A DNA stretch of 64,000 bases from Herbaspirillum sp. YR522. Lineage in GTDB: Bacteria > Pseudomonadota > Gammaproteobacteria > Burkholderiales > Burkholderiaceae_D. The stretch is taken from the NCBI RefSeq assembly GCF_000282575.1, contig NZ_AKJA01000027.1:1-64000 (forward strand), written 5' to 3'. The first letter of the stretch is position 1; each line of letters starts with the position of its first letter. Positions 51,168 to 61,159 of the stretch are shown here, piece by piece. Under the pieces are notes generated by a model that did not search any database, was not told where the DNA came from, and was given only the letters and a program-made list of their open reading frames with translations. The position numbers and the translations under genes are program-made.

Positions 51168-52319
51168 TCATTGCTTTTCGATATGCACCTGCACCACCGT
51201 CGGCGCCGCCTGCGGCGCGGCCAGGGCCGCCTGCTCGAGCGCGTCGGCGGCAGCCTGTGCCTCGCGTTCTTCGGCTGCGCGCCGGGCCTTTCTGGCCGCC
51301 GAGGCGCGCGTGAAGATGATCTTCAGGGCCGCCATCACCGGCACCGACAGGAAGATGCCGGCTACCCCGCCCAGCTGGTCACCGGCCAGCAGGCCCAGGA
51401 TCACCATCAGCGGACTGACCTCGACGCCTTCGCTCATCAGGTAGGGATTGAGCACGTAATCCTGGAACAGGCGGTAGGCCACGATGAAGCCCACCAGCCA
51501 CAGCAGGTGCGGATAGCCGCTGAAGCCGGCCACCAGCAAGGCCGCGGCGCTGGCCGCCAGCGGTCCGGCGAAGGGAATGAATTCGAGTACCGCCGCCAGC
51601 CCTGCCAGCAGCATCGCATAGGGCACGCCCATGAGCGAAAAGGCGATGCTGTAGGCCGCCAGGGTGGCGATCGACAGGAACAGCAAGGCGCGCACGTAGC
51701 GCGACAGCAGCACGTCGAGGTCCTTGATGATGTTATTCCATAGCCGACGGTTACCGCCGTTCATCCAGGACAGCATCTCGTCGCGGATGGCCGGCGCATC
51801 CTTGATCAGCAAAAAGCTGATGATCGGCACCAGCACCAGGTAGATCAGGTTGCTGGCGGCATGCATGACGCCCACCCCGAACTGCTTGGCCAGCGGCATG
51901 GCCTGGTCGGTGCCGTTGGCCAGCTGGTCGCGCAGGAAGCCAAGGATGCGCTCGCGCACCGGCTCGGCAAACCCCGGCAGCGGGATGCGGGCAACCATAT
52001 CGTTGGAGCGCAACAGGGACGGCAACTGCTCGCTCAGGTGCAGCGCCTCTTCCTGGATGCGCGAGCCGAACACGGCGGCCACCGCTGCCACGATGGCCAG
52101 CACCAGCGCAAATACCACTGCGATCGATACCGTACGTGGCACCCGGCGCGGGCGCACCCGCTCCATCTGCTCCACCAGCGGATAGACCAGATAGCTGAAG
52201 AACACCGAGAACACCAGCACCAGCAGCGTGGCCGAGACGGTATAGGTGATGAAGAACAGCAACGCCACCAGGGCCACGGTCCAGACGATCCTGGCGATGC
52301 GCAAATCGAAACCCAGCAT
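51168..52319 (-). CDS. AI-2E family transporter
   Basis: Membrane protein of 383 aa with about eight hydrophobic helices. PLVEQMERVRPRRVPRTVSI, LEFIPFAGPLAASAAALLVA and LVGFIVAYRLFQDYVLNPYL are family motifs (PerM/TqsA type). The C-terminus after residue 340 is a charged Ala/Glu-rich cytoplasmic tail. Family members include autoinducer-2 exporters and Na+/H+ antiporters, so function is open. AAAGG supports this start. Convergent with the sensor kinase gene. Confidence 0.9.
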   Translation of the reverse strand: MLGFDLRIARIVWTVALVALLFFITYTVSATLLVLVFSVFFSYLVYPLVEQMERVRPRRVPRTVSIAVVFALVLAIVAAVAAVFGSRIQEEALHLSEQLPSLLRSNDMVARIPLPGFAEPVRERILGFLRDQLANGTDQAMPLAKQFGVGVMHAASNLIYLVLVPIISFLLIKDAPAIRDEMLSWMNGGNRRLWNNIIKDLDVLLSRYVRALLFLSIATLAAYSIAFSLMGVPYAMLLAGLAAVLEFIPFAGPLAASAAALLVAGFSGYPHLLWLVGFIVAYRLFQDYVLNPYLMSEGVEVSPLMVILGLLAGDQLGGVAGIFLSVPVMAALKIIFTRASAARKARRAAEEREAQAAADALEQAALAAPQAAPTVVQVHIEKQ

Positions 52320-52584
52320 AGAAAACCTTTGGATGACGCCCAGCACGCATCGGTCCCCTGACCGCAATCATCGCGCTGGCTGCAGACGATCCGCAGCACG
52401 GCTGAGCTTGACCGAAAGCTTAGAGCAAACCGCCAATATGCCCCATCAGCCGATCTCTTCTGACGCTGTAGGACAGCGCGAGGAACCCGCCCCACAGGCA
52501 ATCCGCCCGGCGCGGCTGCCATGTTGCCTTGAATGCACGAGATGTTATACGATGTCTGATCACATAGAATTCACTGGAAACCAC

Positions 52585-53649
52585 ATGTCCAAACACGATC
52601 ACGGCAACCCCGTCAACACCACACGGCGCACCGTCCTGCTGGGCGGCCTGGCGATGGCCGGCGCGGCGCTCGATGCCTCGGCGCAGGCATTCGATTTCAA
52701 GCCCAGCCAGCGTTATCCGGATCCCGCCATCGAAGTGCTGGACAAGAGCTTCCTGAAATATCGCCTGTTCAGCGCCGGCGTGGAACAACTGGCCAGCGGC
52801 TTTCGCTGGGTCGAAGGTCCGGTATGGTTCGGCGATGGTCGCTTCCTGCTGTTTTCGGACATTCCCAACAACCGCATCATGCGCTGGGATGAAGCCACCG
52901 GCCAGACCTCGGTGTTTCGCCAGCCCTCCAACTTCAGCAATGGCCTGGCGCGCGACCGGCAGGGCCGCCTGCTGGCATGCGAACATCTCACGCGCCGCGT
53001 TACCCGCACCGAATACGATGGCAGCATCACGGTGCTGGCCGAACGCTACAACGGCAAGCGTTTCAATTCGCCCAACGACATCATCGTCAAGTCGGATGGC
53101 TCGATCTGGTTCACCGACCCGCCGTTCGGCATCGCAGGCGAATGGGAAGGCGACAAGCAGACCTCGGAACTGCCGCATTCGGTCTATCGCATCGACGGCC
53201 AGAGCGGCAAGCTGAGCCTGGTCACGGATACCCTGGCCGGCCCTAACGGACTGGCGTTTTCGCCAGACGAAAAACTGCTCTACATCAACGAGTCGCGTGC
53301 CACGCCCAATCGCGTGATCTGGGCCTACGAACTGACCGACAACGGCACCCGCCTGGGCCAGCGCCGACTGGCGGTCGACGCCAACGGACCTGGAGGCATC
53401 GACGGCTTCAAGCTCGACACCGACGGCAACCTGTGGTGCGGCTGGGGCAGCAACGGCTCACTCGAGGCCAATGCGGCCGAACTCGACGGCGTGCGCGTAT
53501 TCAATCCCCAAGGCCGGGCCATCGCCCATATCCACCTGCCGGAGCGCTGCCCCAACCTGGTGTTTGGCGGCGCCAAGAAGAATCGCCTGTTCATGGCCAG
53601 CAGCCATTCGCTTTACTCGCTGTATGTCGAGGCGCGCGGCGCAAGCTAG
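52585..53649 (+). CDS. SMP-30/gluconolactonase/LRE-like protein with Tat signal
   Basis: Six-bladed beta-propeller hydrolase of 354 aa. [15 protein letters not shown] gives a Tat export signal. [19 protein letters not shown] holds the metal-binding Glu, [20 protein letters not shown] the Asn, and [16 protein letters not shown] and [15 protein letters not shown] complete the propeller. Predicted to open sugar lactones in the periplasm. Start chosen at MSKHDHGN for its GGAAA site; an ATG eleven codons earlier is possible. A strong terminator follows 12 bp after the stop. Confidence 0.9.
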   Translation: MSKHDHGNPVNTTRRTVLLGGLAMAGAALDASAQAFDFKPSQRYPDPAIEVLDKSFLKYRLFSAGVEQLASGFRWVEGPVWFGDGRFLLFSDIPNNRIMRWDEATGQTSVFRQPSNFSNGLARDRQGRLLACEHLTRRVTRTEYDGSITVLAERYNGKRFNSPNDIIVKSDGSIWFTDPPFGIAGEWEGDKQTSELPHSVYRIDGQSGKLSLVTDTLAGPNGLAFSPDEKLLYINESRATPNRVIWAYELTDNGTRLGQRRLAVDANGPGGIDGFKLDTDGNLWCGWGSNGSLEANAAELDGVRVFNPQGRAIAHIHLPERCPNLVFGGAKKNRLFMASSHSLYSLYVEARGAS

Positions 53650-53660
53650 GATGGCCACGC

Positions 53661-53696
53661 AAAAAAAATCGCGCATCGGGGATGCGCGATTTTTTT
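53661..53696. terminator. bidirectional rho-independent terminator
   Basis: ATCGCGCATC and GATGCGCGAT arms with a 3-nt loop, A7 before and T6 after, between the convergent SMP-30-like and ohr genes. Confidence 0.9.
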
Positions 53697-53754
53697 GCTT
53701 GCAGGTTGCGGCGGCGGCGGTGGCGTGGCTTGCCACCGCGCAGTCGCCACTGGC

Positions 53755-54183
53755 TTATACCAGTGTCAGCGTGACGTCGATATTGCCACGGGTGGCGTTG
53801 GAGTAAGGGCAGACCTGGTGCGCCTTGTCGACCAGTGTCTGCGCCACTGCGCGATCCAGGCCCGGCAGCGAAATCTTCAGTTCGGCTTCGATACCGAAAC
53901 CGGCAGGGATCTGGCCGATGCCCACGGTGCCGGTGATGCTGGCGTCAGCCGGCAGGGTCACCTTGTCCTGGCCGGCCACGAACTTCAGCGCACCCAGGAA
54001 GCAGGCGGAGTAGCCGGCTGCGAACAGTTGTTCCGGGTTGGTGCCGGCACCGCCGGCGCCGCCCAGTTCCTTCGGGGTCGACAGCTTGATGTCGAGCACG
54101 CCGTCGGAGGACTTGGCGGAACCTTCACGGCCGCCAGTGGCGGTTGCGGTGGCTTGGTACAGGGCTTTTTCGAGTTTTTTCAT
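53755..54183 (-). CDS. ohr: organic hydroperoxide resistance protein (Ohr)
   Basis: OsmC/Ohr-family thiol peroxidase of 142 aa that reduces organic peroxides in the cytosol, normally recycled by lipoylated proteins. Redox cysteines are Cys61 in [13 protein letters not shown] and Cys125 in [24 protein letters not shown] is the family motif. GAAAGGAAAC precedes the start. No adjacent ohrR gene and no obvious operator in the upstream region. Confidence 0.95.
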   Translation of the reverse strand: MKKLEKALYQATATATGGREGSAKSSDGVLDIKLSTPKELGGAGGAGTNPEQLFAAGYSACFLGALKFVAGQDKVTLPADASITGTVGIGQIPAGFGIEAELKISLPGLDRAVAQTLVDKAHQVCPYSNATRGNIDVTLTLV

Positions 54184-54664
54184 GATGTTTCCTTTCGGTT
54201 CAGGTTAAGGCCCGCAGGCCGCATCGGTCATGACAACCATTCATCTTATCCAGCATCACTGCCTGCACATCGTGACCGCAGGCATGGCCTGCAGGCACCG
54301 ACTTGCATCAACTACAACTTTCACCGTCTAGCGTTTGCCGCCAGTTCGAGACAACTCTAGATCAGGTTCTATCCCGATGCGAACCCGCTGGTGCCCGCGG
54401 GTTCAATCTCGAACGACAGAATAGCGAACTATTTAATTAACACCATCAAATCCTGACGATATTTCCTGCTGCAATCTGTTCGGGCATCACCTTGCGTGTT
54501 CCAGGATCGTTGCGCCGTCCATGCATGCATAATAGATCGTACAAAATTAAATTGCAAGCTATTTAAATTCAAGCGATTGAACATATCGCCTGATATCGCT
54601 GGCCGGTTGCCCCTGCGCTTGCACGCGCCAGGCCGGGTGCGCCAAATCCGGCAAGTTAGGTATC
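54184..54664. other. gene-free stretch between ohr and earP
   Basis: About 480 bp. A perfect hairpin, GAACCCGC/GCGGGTTC, lies at 54381-54404 without a T-run. The segment 54410-54600 is AT-rich and probably carries the divergent promoters. No ORF with a ribosome site seen. Confidence 0.5.
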
Positions 54665-55894
54665 ATGCGCACTCCCGCTGCCAGCTTTATACCGACGCCC
54701 GGCGTCGGCCCCGCCATGCCCAATGAAATCCGTACCGCCGCCGGCCATCCGCTGCGCACCCTGGACCTGTTCTGCAAGGTAGTCGACAACTACGGCGATA
54801 TCGGCATCTGCTGGCGCCTGGCGCGCCAACTGGTGCGCGAACATGGCATTGCGGTAAGACTGTGGGTCGATGACCTGGTCAGTTTCCAGCGCCTGTGCCC
54901 CGAGGTCGATACCAGCGCCGAGCTGCAGCAGGTCCACGGTGTGGCCGTGCGCCACTGGCACGCGCAAGACCAGGAGGCCAGCTTCGCCGCGGACGACGTG
55001 GCCGACATCGTGATGGAATTCTTCGGTTGCGAGATCCCGCACGGGTACGTGGCGGCGATGGCACAACGCAACGTGCGTCCCTTGTGGTTCAACCTCGAAG
55101 GCCTGTCGGCCGAGCAATGGGTCGAAGGCTGCCACACCCTGCCCTCGCCGCATCGCTCCTTCAAGCTGACCAAGTATTTTTTCTTCCCAGGTTTCAACGA
55201 CAAGACCGGTGGCCTCAGTTTCGAGGCCGACCTGCAGGCGCGGCGCCAGGCCTTCGTCGAGCAGGGCGAACGCCAGGCCTTTCTGGCCAGCCTGGGCGTG
55301 ACCGCCGAGCAAATGCAGGGCTGCAAGGTTTCGCTGTTCTGCTACGACTATGCACCGGTGGCCGACCTGCTTGCCGCCTGGCAAGCCAGCCCGCGCCCGG
55401 TCACCTGCCTGGTGCCCGATGGCGTGGCCAGTGCCGCGATCGAGCGGTTTCTCGGCGCCCCCGCGCGGCCCGGTGCATTCGCCACGCGGGGCGCCTTGAC
55501 AATGCGGGTGTTGCCATTCGTGCCACAACCCGACTACGACAAGCTGCTCTGGAGTTGCGACTTCAACTTCGTGCGCGGCGAGGATTCGTGGGTGCGGGGC
55601 CAATGGGCCGCCAGGCCGTTCGTCTGGAACATCTACAAGCAGGACAAGAACCTGCATCACGTCAAGCTCAACGCCTTCCTCGCGATCTATCGCCCGGCCA
55701 CGGCCGAGCTGGCCACCCTGGCACGGGCCTGGAATGGCGCCGCGCCCGGCGAGATCGACTGGGCGGCGACCTGGAGCGCCGTGTTGCAGGACTTGCCGGT
55801 ACTGACCGCCGGCGCCGGACAATGGGTCGATACGCTGTTGGCAAATGGCGACTTCATGACCAATTTGCTCAGCTTCGCCCGCAGGCTCGAATAA
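54665..55894 (+). CDS. earP: EarP, EF-P arginine rhamnosyltransferase
   Basis: GT-B glycosyltransferase of 409 aa that transfers rhamnose from dTDP-rhamnose to an arginine of EF-P. LDLFCKVVDNYGDIGICWRL is the N-terminal EarP signature, and CDFNFVRGEDSWVRGQWAAR holds the donor-binding and catalytic residues of the C-terminal lobe. Two starts are possible; the earlier one has a weak AGG site, the later (54716) none. Immediately upstream of efp, its substrate, which confirms the assignment. Confidence 0.95.
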   Translation: MRTPAASFIPTPGVGPAMPNEIRTAAGHPLRTLDLFCKVVDNYGDIGICWRLARQLVREHGIAVRLWVDDLVSFQRLCPEVDTSAELQQVHGVAVRHWHAQDQEASFAADDVADIVMEFFGCEIPHGYVAAMAQRNVRPLWFNLEGLSAEQWVEGCHTLPSPHRSFKLTKYFFFPGFNDKTGGLSFEADLQARRQAFVEQGERQAFLASLGVTAEQMQGCKVSLFCYDYAPVADLLAAWQASPRPVTCLVPDGVASAAIERFLGAPARPGAFATRGALTMRVLPFVPQPDYDKLLWSCDFNFVRGEDSWVRGQWAARPFVWNIYKQDKNLHHVKLNAFLAIYRPATAELATLARAWNGAAPGEIDWAATWSAVLQDLPVLTAGAGQWVDTLLANGDFMTNLLSFARRLE

Positions 55895-56030
55895 AACAGG
55901 CCCGAAAATAGGGTAGAATAGCGGGCTAACTTTTATGCAGTTTGGAATTCAACGTACGTGGGCTTGCGGTGCTCTTTGCCATCAGGCTACGGACAGTTTG
56001 AAGAAACCTACCTTTTCACGACTATCCGCT

Positions 56031-56606
56031 ATGAAATTTGCAAAAGAAATCCGCGTCGGCAACATCATCATGGTCGACAGCAAGCCCATGATCGTCCTGC
56101 GTTCGGACATCAACGGCTCTTCCCGTACTGGCTTCACCTACAAGTGGAAGATGAAGAACCTGCTGACCAACACCCCGATGGAAAGCGTTTTCCGCGGCGA
56201 CGACAAGTTCGACGTGGTGGTGCTGGACAAGAAGCCGGTCACCTATTCGTACTTCGCCGACCCGCTGTTCGTCTTCATGGATCAAGAGTACAACCAGTAC
56301 GAGATCGAAGGCGAGAACATGGGCGAAGCCATCAACTACCTCAAGGATGGCATGGAATGCGAAGCCGTGTTCTATGACGGCAAGGCGATCTCGGTCGAAA
56401 TGCCGACCACCATCGAACGCCTGATCACCTACTCGGAACCGGCCGTCAAGGGCAACACCTCGGGCAACGTGCTCAAGGAAGCCAAGATCGAAAACGCGAT
56501 CGAAGCCAACCAGATCGTGGTGATGGTGCCATTGTTCGTCAGCCAGGACGACGTGATCGAAATCGATACCCGTACCAACGAATACAAGAAGGTCGTGCGC
56601 AACTAA
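56031..56606 (+). CDS. efp: elongation factor P
   Basis: Translation factor of 191 aa that relieves stalling at polyproline stretches. Three-domain length and C-terminus ([17 protein letters not shown]) are typical. The modified tip residue is Arg32 in [15 protein letters not shown], the rhamnosylated type, matching the adjacent earP. No clear Shine-Dalgarno is visible; the first ATG of the conserved [12 protein letters not shown] start was used. A terminator follows. Confidence 0.97.
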   Translation: MKFAKEIRVGNIIMVDSKPMIVLRSDINGSSRTGFTYKWKMKNLLTNTPMESVFRGDDKFDVVVLDKKPVTYSYFADPLFVFMDQEYNQYEIEGENMGEAINYLKDGMECEAVFYDGKAISVEMPTTIERLITYSEPAVKGNTSGNVLKEAKIENAIEANQIVVMVPLFVSQDDVIEIDTRTNEYKKVVRN

Positions 56607-56627
56607 GCATTGCCGTTGCCATTCGAT

Positions 56628-56657
56628 AAAAACGCTGCCTCGTGCAGCGTTTTTTTA
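56628..56657 (+). terminator. rho-independent terminator after efp
   Basis: AACGCTGC and GCAGCGTT arms, 5-nt loop, followed by T-run; A-run on the left makes it usable leftward too, for the GntR gene. Confidence 0.9.
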
Positions 56658-56685
56658 TGCCCGAGGCAGCGCACGCCGCCCGGGA

Positions 56686-57501
56686 TCATTCCACCCCGCT
56701 CGCCTTGACCTGCGCCAGGTGGCGCGCCGCCTTGCCGCCCTCGCTGGCCCAGAATTCGCTGTCGGCGGCCTGGATGCGACGCGCGGAATTCTCCATGTGC
56801 TGCAACGCCGCCGCCCGCGCGGCCGCGGCGTCGCCCTCGGCGATGGCCTGCGCGATGGCCGCATGTTCGCTGCGCACCTGCTGCTGGAAGTCGGCGCGGC
56901 GCGCCTCGTTGATGCGCGCCACCCGGATCGCCCCGTGCAGGAACTGGCTCAGGAACTGCACCAGCGACGTATAGAGCGGATTGTGCGCGGCGTTGGAGAT
57001 GGCGGCATGGAAGGCGAAGTCTTCCTGCACCCCGTCGCGCCCTTGCGCGGCTGCCGCGTCGATCGCCTTCAAGGCCTGGCCGATGGCACGGCTCTGCGCC
57101 CGGGTGCGACGTTGCGCGGCCAGCGCTGCCATCTCGCCTTCGACGCCGCGCCGCAGCTCGATCACCCGCAGCACCGCCTGGATCGAATCGCGCACATCCC
57201 CCACCTGCAGGTCGAGCCGGAACGGCGTGGCCTGGTTGGCGCCCAGCACCACCGTACCGCTGCCCCGGCGCGAACCGACCAGGCCTTCCGACTTCAAGCG
57301 CGAAATGGCCTCGCGGATCACCGTGCGGCTGACCGCGAAGCGCTCGGTCAGCTCCATCTCGGATGGCAAGCGGGCATCGGGCGCGAACTGCCCCGAACGG
57401 ATCTGCTGGGCCAATTGGCTGGTGACGTGGTCGGCAAGGGTACCCTTGCCGCGCGCGGCACGGCTGGCAGGATTCGAAGGCATGGCTGGATCGGGATTCA
57501 T
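56686..57501 (-). CDS. GntR/FadR-family transcriptional regulator
   Basis: Regulator of 271 aa. The winged helix (about residues 20-88) includes ARLPSEMELTERFAVSRTVI, then REAISRLKSEGLVGSRRGSG. The all-helical FCD ligand domain (about 105-230) includes DFAFHAAISNAAHNPLYTSL with the metal-binding Asp/His pattern. Such proteins answer to sugar acids or other carboxylates. It is divergent from denD, and a GntR/FadR-type operator lies in the denD promoter. Start chosen at MNPDPAMPSN; an ATG six codons later is also possible. Confidence 0.92.
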   Translation of the reverse strand: MNPDPAMPSNPASRAARGKGTLADHVTSQLAQQIRSGQFAPDARLPSEMELTERFAVSRTVIREAISRLKSEGLVGSRRGSGTVVLGANQATPFRLDLQVGDVRDSIQAVLRVIELRRGVEGEMAALAAQRRTRAQSRAIGQALKAIDAAAAQGRDGVQEDFAFHAAISNAAHNPLYTSLVQFLSQFLHGAIRVARINEARRADFQQQVRSEHAAIAQAIAEGDAAAARAAALQHMENSARRIQAADSEFWASEGGKAARHLAQVKASGVE

Positions 57502-57569
57502 GAAGTCGCCATGATACCGCCACTGCCTGCTTTTCGATCCGCACAAACAACTACCGACATGGGCCATCA

Positions 57570-57598
57570 AAAGTTGTATGACAACTTTCTGTTATAAT
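57570..57598 (+). promoter_or_regulatory. FadR/GntR operator overlapping the denD promoter
   Basis: AAAGTTGTatgACAACTTT (57570-57588) is a perfect 8-bp inverted repeat with a 3-bp centre, of the TTGTnnnACAA type used by FadR-family repressors. A perfect TATAAT -10 (57593-57598) follows, so binding would cover the -35 region. Repression of denD, lifted by a sugar acid, is inferred. Confidence 0.65.
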
Positions 57599-57654
57599 GC
57601 CAGCCGCAATGAGTCGAAGCACCCAGCAGTCCCATCAGATACCGAGGAGAACAC

Positions 57655-58629
57655 ATGCATATCGTCATCACCGGCGGCGCCGGCTTCCTGGGCAGCCGAC
57701 TGGCTCGCCAACTGCTGCAACGCGGCAAGCTGACCGGCAGCAACGGCCAGCAGCAGGAGATCACCCGCATCACCCTGCTCGACGTGGTCCCGGCCCAAGG
57801 TTTCGATGACCCGCGCATCGAAGCCGTCACCGGCGACATCGCCGATGCCGCTGTCATCGAGCGCGTCATCACCGCCCAGACGCAATCGATCTTCCACCTG
57901 GCCGCCATCGTCAGCGGCCACGCCGAAGCCGATTTCGAGCTGGGCATGAAGATCAACTTCGATGCCACCCGGGTGATCCTGGAACGCGCCCGCGCCGTCG
58001 GCACCAAGCCGCGCGTGGTCTTCACCAGCTCGGTGGCGGTGTTCGGCGGCGACCTGCCCGCGGTGGTGCCGGACAACACCCTGTTGATGCCGCAAAGCTC
58101 CTATGGGGCGCAGAAGGTGATGGGCGAGCTGCTGGTCAACGACTACAGCCGCAAGGGCTTCATCGATGGCCGCGCGCTGCGCATGCCGACCATCTCGGTG
58201 CGCCCCGGCGCGCCCAACAAGGCCGCTTCCAGCTTCGCCTCGGGCATCATCCGCGAACCGCTCAACGGCCAGCCATCGGTGTGCCCGGTGGGTCGCGATA
58301 CCCGCATGTGGCTGATGTCGCCGCGCCAGGCCATCGCCAACCTGATCTACGGTCACGAGATCAATGGCGCCGACCTCGGCCTGGCGCGCTTCCTGTCCAT
58401 CGACGGCTTGTGCGTGACGGTGGGCGACATGGTCGCCGCGCTGGAACAGGTAGCCGGCCCCGAGGTGGTCAAGCTGATCGAGTGGAAGGAAGACGAAGCC
58501 ATCAAGCGCATCGTCAATTCGTGGCCAGGCGCCTTCGAGGCCAAGCGCGCCAAGGCACTGGGTTTCACCGCCGACGCCAGCTTCGCCGATATCGTCCGCG
58601 CGCACATCGAAGACGAAGTCAAGAAGTAG
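57655..58629 (+). CDS. denD: D-erythronate dehydrogenase-like NAD-dependent epimerase/SDR
   Basis: Extended SDR of 324 aa. The NAD motif TGGAGFLGSRLARQLL starts at residue 6, and the catalytic Tyr150/Lys154 are in QSSYGAQKVMGELL. APNKAASSFASGIIREPLNG and RMWLMSPRQAIANL match the DenD group that oxidises D-erythronate to 2-oxo-tetronate. The usual partner genes (OtnK-type kinase, OtnI isomerase, OtnC aldolase) are not adjacent, so the pathway is incomplete here. Controlled by the divergent GntR protein, by inference. Confidence 0.87.
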   Translation: MHIVITGGAGFLGSRLARQLLQRGKLTGSNGQQQEITRITLLDVVPAQGFDDPRIEAVTGDIADAAVIERVITAQTQSIFHLAAIVSGHAEADFELGMKINFDATRVILERARAVGTKPRVVFTSSVAVFGGDLPAVVPDNTLLMPQSSYGAQKVMGELLVNDYSRKGFIDGRALRMPTISVRPGAPNKAASSFASGIIREPLNGQPSVCPVGRDTRMWLMSPRQAIANLIYGHEINGADLGLARFLSIDGLCVTVGDMVAALEQVAGPEVVKLIEWKEDEAIKRIVNSWPGAFEAKRAKALGFTADASFADIVRAHIEDEVKK

Positions 58630-58637
58630 GCTGCGCG

Positions 58638-58663
58638 CCATCCCGTCGCCGGCGACGGGATGG
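58638..58663. terminator. 26-bp perfect palindrome between convergent genes
   Basis: CCATCCCGTCGCC followed directly by its reverse complement, between the denD and mmsB stops. As RNA it folds into a very stable hairpin, but there is no T-run, so it may act as a transcript-end stabiliser rather than a classical terminator. Confidence 0.55.
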
Positions 58664-58685
58664 TCGCTACACCGGGTCTTGCAGG

Positions 58686-59579
58686 CTACCTGGCCTGGCC
58701 CAGCAAGTCATAGATGCTGGAAAAATCCAGCGCCCCCGCGCCGTTCTTGCTATGGATGTCGTACAGGTTGCGCGCTGCCGCCCCCAGCGGAACCGCGCAT
58801 CCGGTGGCCAGCGCGTTTTCCACCGCCAGGCCCAGGTCCTTGAGCATCAGGTCGACCCCGAATCCCCCCGCATAGGCCTTGGACGCCGGCGCGCTGTCCA
58901 TCACGCCCGGACAGGGGTTGTAGACTTCCAGCGTCCAGTTGCGTCCGGAACTCCTGGACATGATCTCCGACAGCACCGCCGGGTCCATGCCGTTGGCCAC
59001 GCCCAGCCGGATCGCTTCGGATGTGCCGATCATCAGGATGCCAAGCAACATGTTGTTGCATACCTTGACGGTCTGGCCGCTGCCGCTGTCGCCGGCGTGG
59101 TAGATCGCCCGCCCCATCTTCTGCAGATACGGCTGCGCAGCCTCGAAGGCCTGCGCCGGGCCGCCCACCATGAAGGTCAGCGTGCCGGCGGCGGCGCCAT
59201 TGGTGCCACCCGAGACCGGCGCATCGAGCATGGCCAGCCCCTTGTCGGCGGCGGCTGCTGCCACCTTGCGTGCCGCCTCCGGGGCGATGGTGGAGCAGTC
59301 GATCAACAGCGTCCCGGGACGCACCGACGCCAGCACGCCCTGCGCCCCCAGGTAGAGCGACTCGACATGGCGGCTGGCCGGCAGCATGGTGATGACCACG
59401 TCGGCCTCGGCCACCGCCGCCATCGCATCGGCACCGGTCTTGCCGCCGGCCTGCACCAGCTTGTCCACGCTGGCCTTGACCAGGTCATGGCCACTGACCG
59501 CATACCCCGCCTTGACCAGGTTCTGCGCCATCGGCAAACCCATGTTGCCCAGGCCGATGAATACGATATTGGCGCTCAT
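58686..59579 (-). CDS. mmsB: 3-hydroxyisobutyrate dehydrogenase
   Basis: Valine-catabolism enzyme of 297 aa: oxidises 3-hydroxyisobutyrate to methylmalonate semialdehyde with NAD. IGLGNMGLPMAQNL gives the Rossmann motif (9-14), DCSTIAPEAAR, DAPVSGGTNGAAAGTLTFMV and catalytic Lys172 in GSGQTVKVCNNMLLG are the family signatures. Downstream of mmsA by 14 bp, which confirms the pathway. Confidence 0.95.
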   Translation of the reverse strand: MSANIVFIGLGNMGLPMAQNLVKAGYAVSGHDLVKASVDKLVQAGGKTGADAMAAVAEADVVITMLPASRHVESLYLGAQGVLASVRPGTLLIDCSTIAPEAARKVAAAAADKGLAMLDAPVSGGTNGAAAGTLTFMVGGPAQAFEAAQPYLQKMGRAIYHAGDSGSGQTVKVCNNMLLGILMIGTSEAIRLGVANGMDPAVLSEIMSRSSGRNWTLEVYNPCPGVMDSAPASKAYAGGFGVDLMLKDLGLAVENALATGCAVPLGAAARNLYDIHSKNGAGALDFSSIYDLLGQAR

Positions 59580-59593
59580 GAAGTTCTCCTCTG

Positions 59594-61102
59594 CTACTTC
59601 AGGGTGATGGTGGTATTGACCTGGCCGGCCTGTTCGTCGGGCGCATACCAGCGTGCCGTGACGGTCTTGGTCTGGGTCCAGAATTGCACCGCCTGCTTGC
59701 CGTTGGGGCCCAGGTCGCCCAGCTTGGAGGCGCGCGACCCGGTGAAGCTGAAGTAGGCCACCGGTACCGGGATCGGCACGTTGATGCCGACCTGGCCGAC
59801 ATCGATCTCGTTCTGGAACTTGCGCGCCGCATAGCCCGAGCTAGTGAAGATGGATGTGCCGTTGCCGTTCGGGTTGGCGTTGATGAAGGCAATCGCGTCG
59901 TCCAGCGTGTCGACCTCGACGATGCACATGGCCGGGCCGAAGATTTCCTGGGTATAGATGTCCATCTCGGGCTTGACCCCGGCAAACACGGTGGGGCCGA
60001 CGAAGTTGCCCTTTTCGTGTCCGTCCACCTTGCAGTTGCGACCATCCAGCAGCAGCCTGGCGCCCTGCTCCACGCCCATGCCGATCAGGCGCTCGACCCG
60101 CTCCTTGGCGGCAGCCGACACCAGCGGTCCGACATCGGCGCTGCGGTCGCTGCCCGGCCCGACCTTCATGGCCCTGGAGCGCTCGACGATCTCGCCGATC
60201 CACTCCCGCGTCTGTCCTACCAGCAGCACCACCGAATTGGCCATGCAGCGCTGGCCGGCCGCGCCAAAGGCGGCCCCCAGCAGATTGTTGATGGCCTGGT
60301 CCTTGGGTGCGTCGGGCAGGACGATGCAGTGGTTCTTGGCGCCCATCATGCATTGCGCGCGTTTGCCGGCTTCGCTGGCGCGGCGATAGATGTGGGTGCC
60401 GACATGGGTCGAGCCGATGAACGAGACGGCCTTGATGTCGGGGTGGTCGCAGATCATGTTGGCCACTTCCGGCCCGCCGTGGACCACGTTCAACACGCCC
60501 GGCGGCAGGCCGGCCTGGTTGGCCAGCTCGACCAGGAACAGCGACGAAGTGGGGTCTTGCTCGGACGGCTTGAGCACGAAGGTATTGCCGCAGGCCACGG
60601 CGATGGGGAACATGAAGCACGGCAGCATCACCGGGAAGTTGAAGGCGGTGATGCCGGCCCCCACGCCCAGCGGCTGGTACAGCGTATAGACATCGACGCC
60701 GCCGGCCACGTTCTCGGCCAGCTCGCCCAGCTGCAGCGAGGTGATCGAGCAGGCGTGCTCCACCACTTCCAGGCCGCGCATGACTTCGCCCTCGGCGTCG
60801 GGCAGGGTCTTGCCGTGTTCGCGGGTGATCAGCTCGGCCAATGGCGCGATGTTATCGCGCAGCAGCTGCTGGAACTTGAGCATGATGCGCATGCGCTGCG
60901 CCAGCGAGGTATTGCGCCAGGTCTTGAAGGTGTCCTTGGCATTGGCCACGGCGCGGTCGACCTCGGCCTTGGTGGCAAACGGCACGCGCGCCACCACTTC
61001 CTGCGTGGCCGGGTTCCTGACGTCGCGCCATTCGGTCGAACTCGATTGCACCTTCTCGCCGTTGAGAAAGAGGGGCACGTTGGGGATCTGGGCTTGGCTC
61101 AT
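59594..61102 (-). CDS. mmsA: CoA-acylating methylmalonate-semialdehyde dehydrogenase
   Basis: Aldehyde dehydrogenase of 502 aa that converts methylmalonate semialdehyde and CoA to propionyl-CoA. Catalytic Cys286 is in [21 protein letters not shown] stands where other ALDHs have the catalytic Glu, the hallmark of the CoA-acylating group; [15 protein letters not shown] is the NAD-loop. Forms an operon with mmsB and probably the upstream binding-protein gene (57 bp). Confidence 0.96.
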   Translation of the reverse strand: MSQAQIPNVPLFLNGEKVQSSSTEWRDVRNPATQEVVARVPFATKAEVDRAVANAKDTFKTWRNTSLAQRMRIMLKFQQLLRDNIAPLAELITREHGKTLPDAEGEVMRGLEVVEHACSITSLQLGELAENVAGGVDVYTLYQPLGVGAGITAFNFPVMLPCFMFPIAVACGNTFVLKPSEQDPTSSLFLVELANQAGLPPGVLNVVHGGPEVANMICDHPDIKAVSFIGSTHVGTHIYRRASEAGKRAQCMMGAKNHCIVLPDAPKDQAINNLLGAAFGAAGQRCMANSVVLLVGQTREWIGEIVERSRAMKVGPGSDRSADVGPLVSAAAKERVERLIGMGVEQGARLLLDGRNCKVDGHEKGNFVGPTVFAGVKPEMDIYTQEIFGPAMCIVEVDTLDDAIAFINANPNGNGTSIFTSSGYAARKFQNEIDVGQVGINVPIPVPVAYFSFTGSRASKLGDLGPNGKQAVQFWTQTKTVTARWYAPDEQAGQVNTTITLK

Positions 61103-61159
61103 CGTGGGTTCCTGTGAAAGAGAGAAGACCCGGGCAACCACAGGCGCCCGGGCGAGGAC

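Noticed and set aside
54540-54580. AT-rich TACAAAATTAAATTGCA as an OhrR operator
   Set aside because: Only loosely like OhrR sites, about 350 bp from the ohr start and closer to earP; no ohrR gene nearby.
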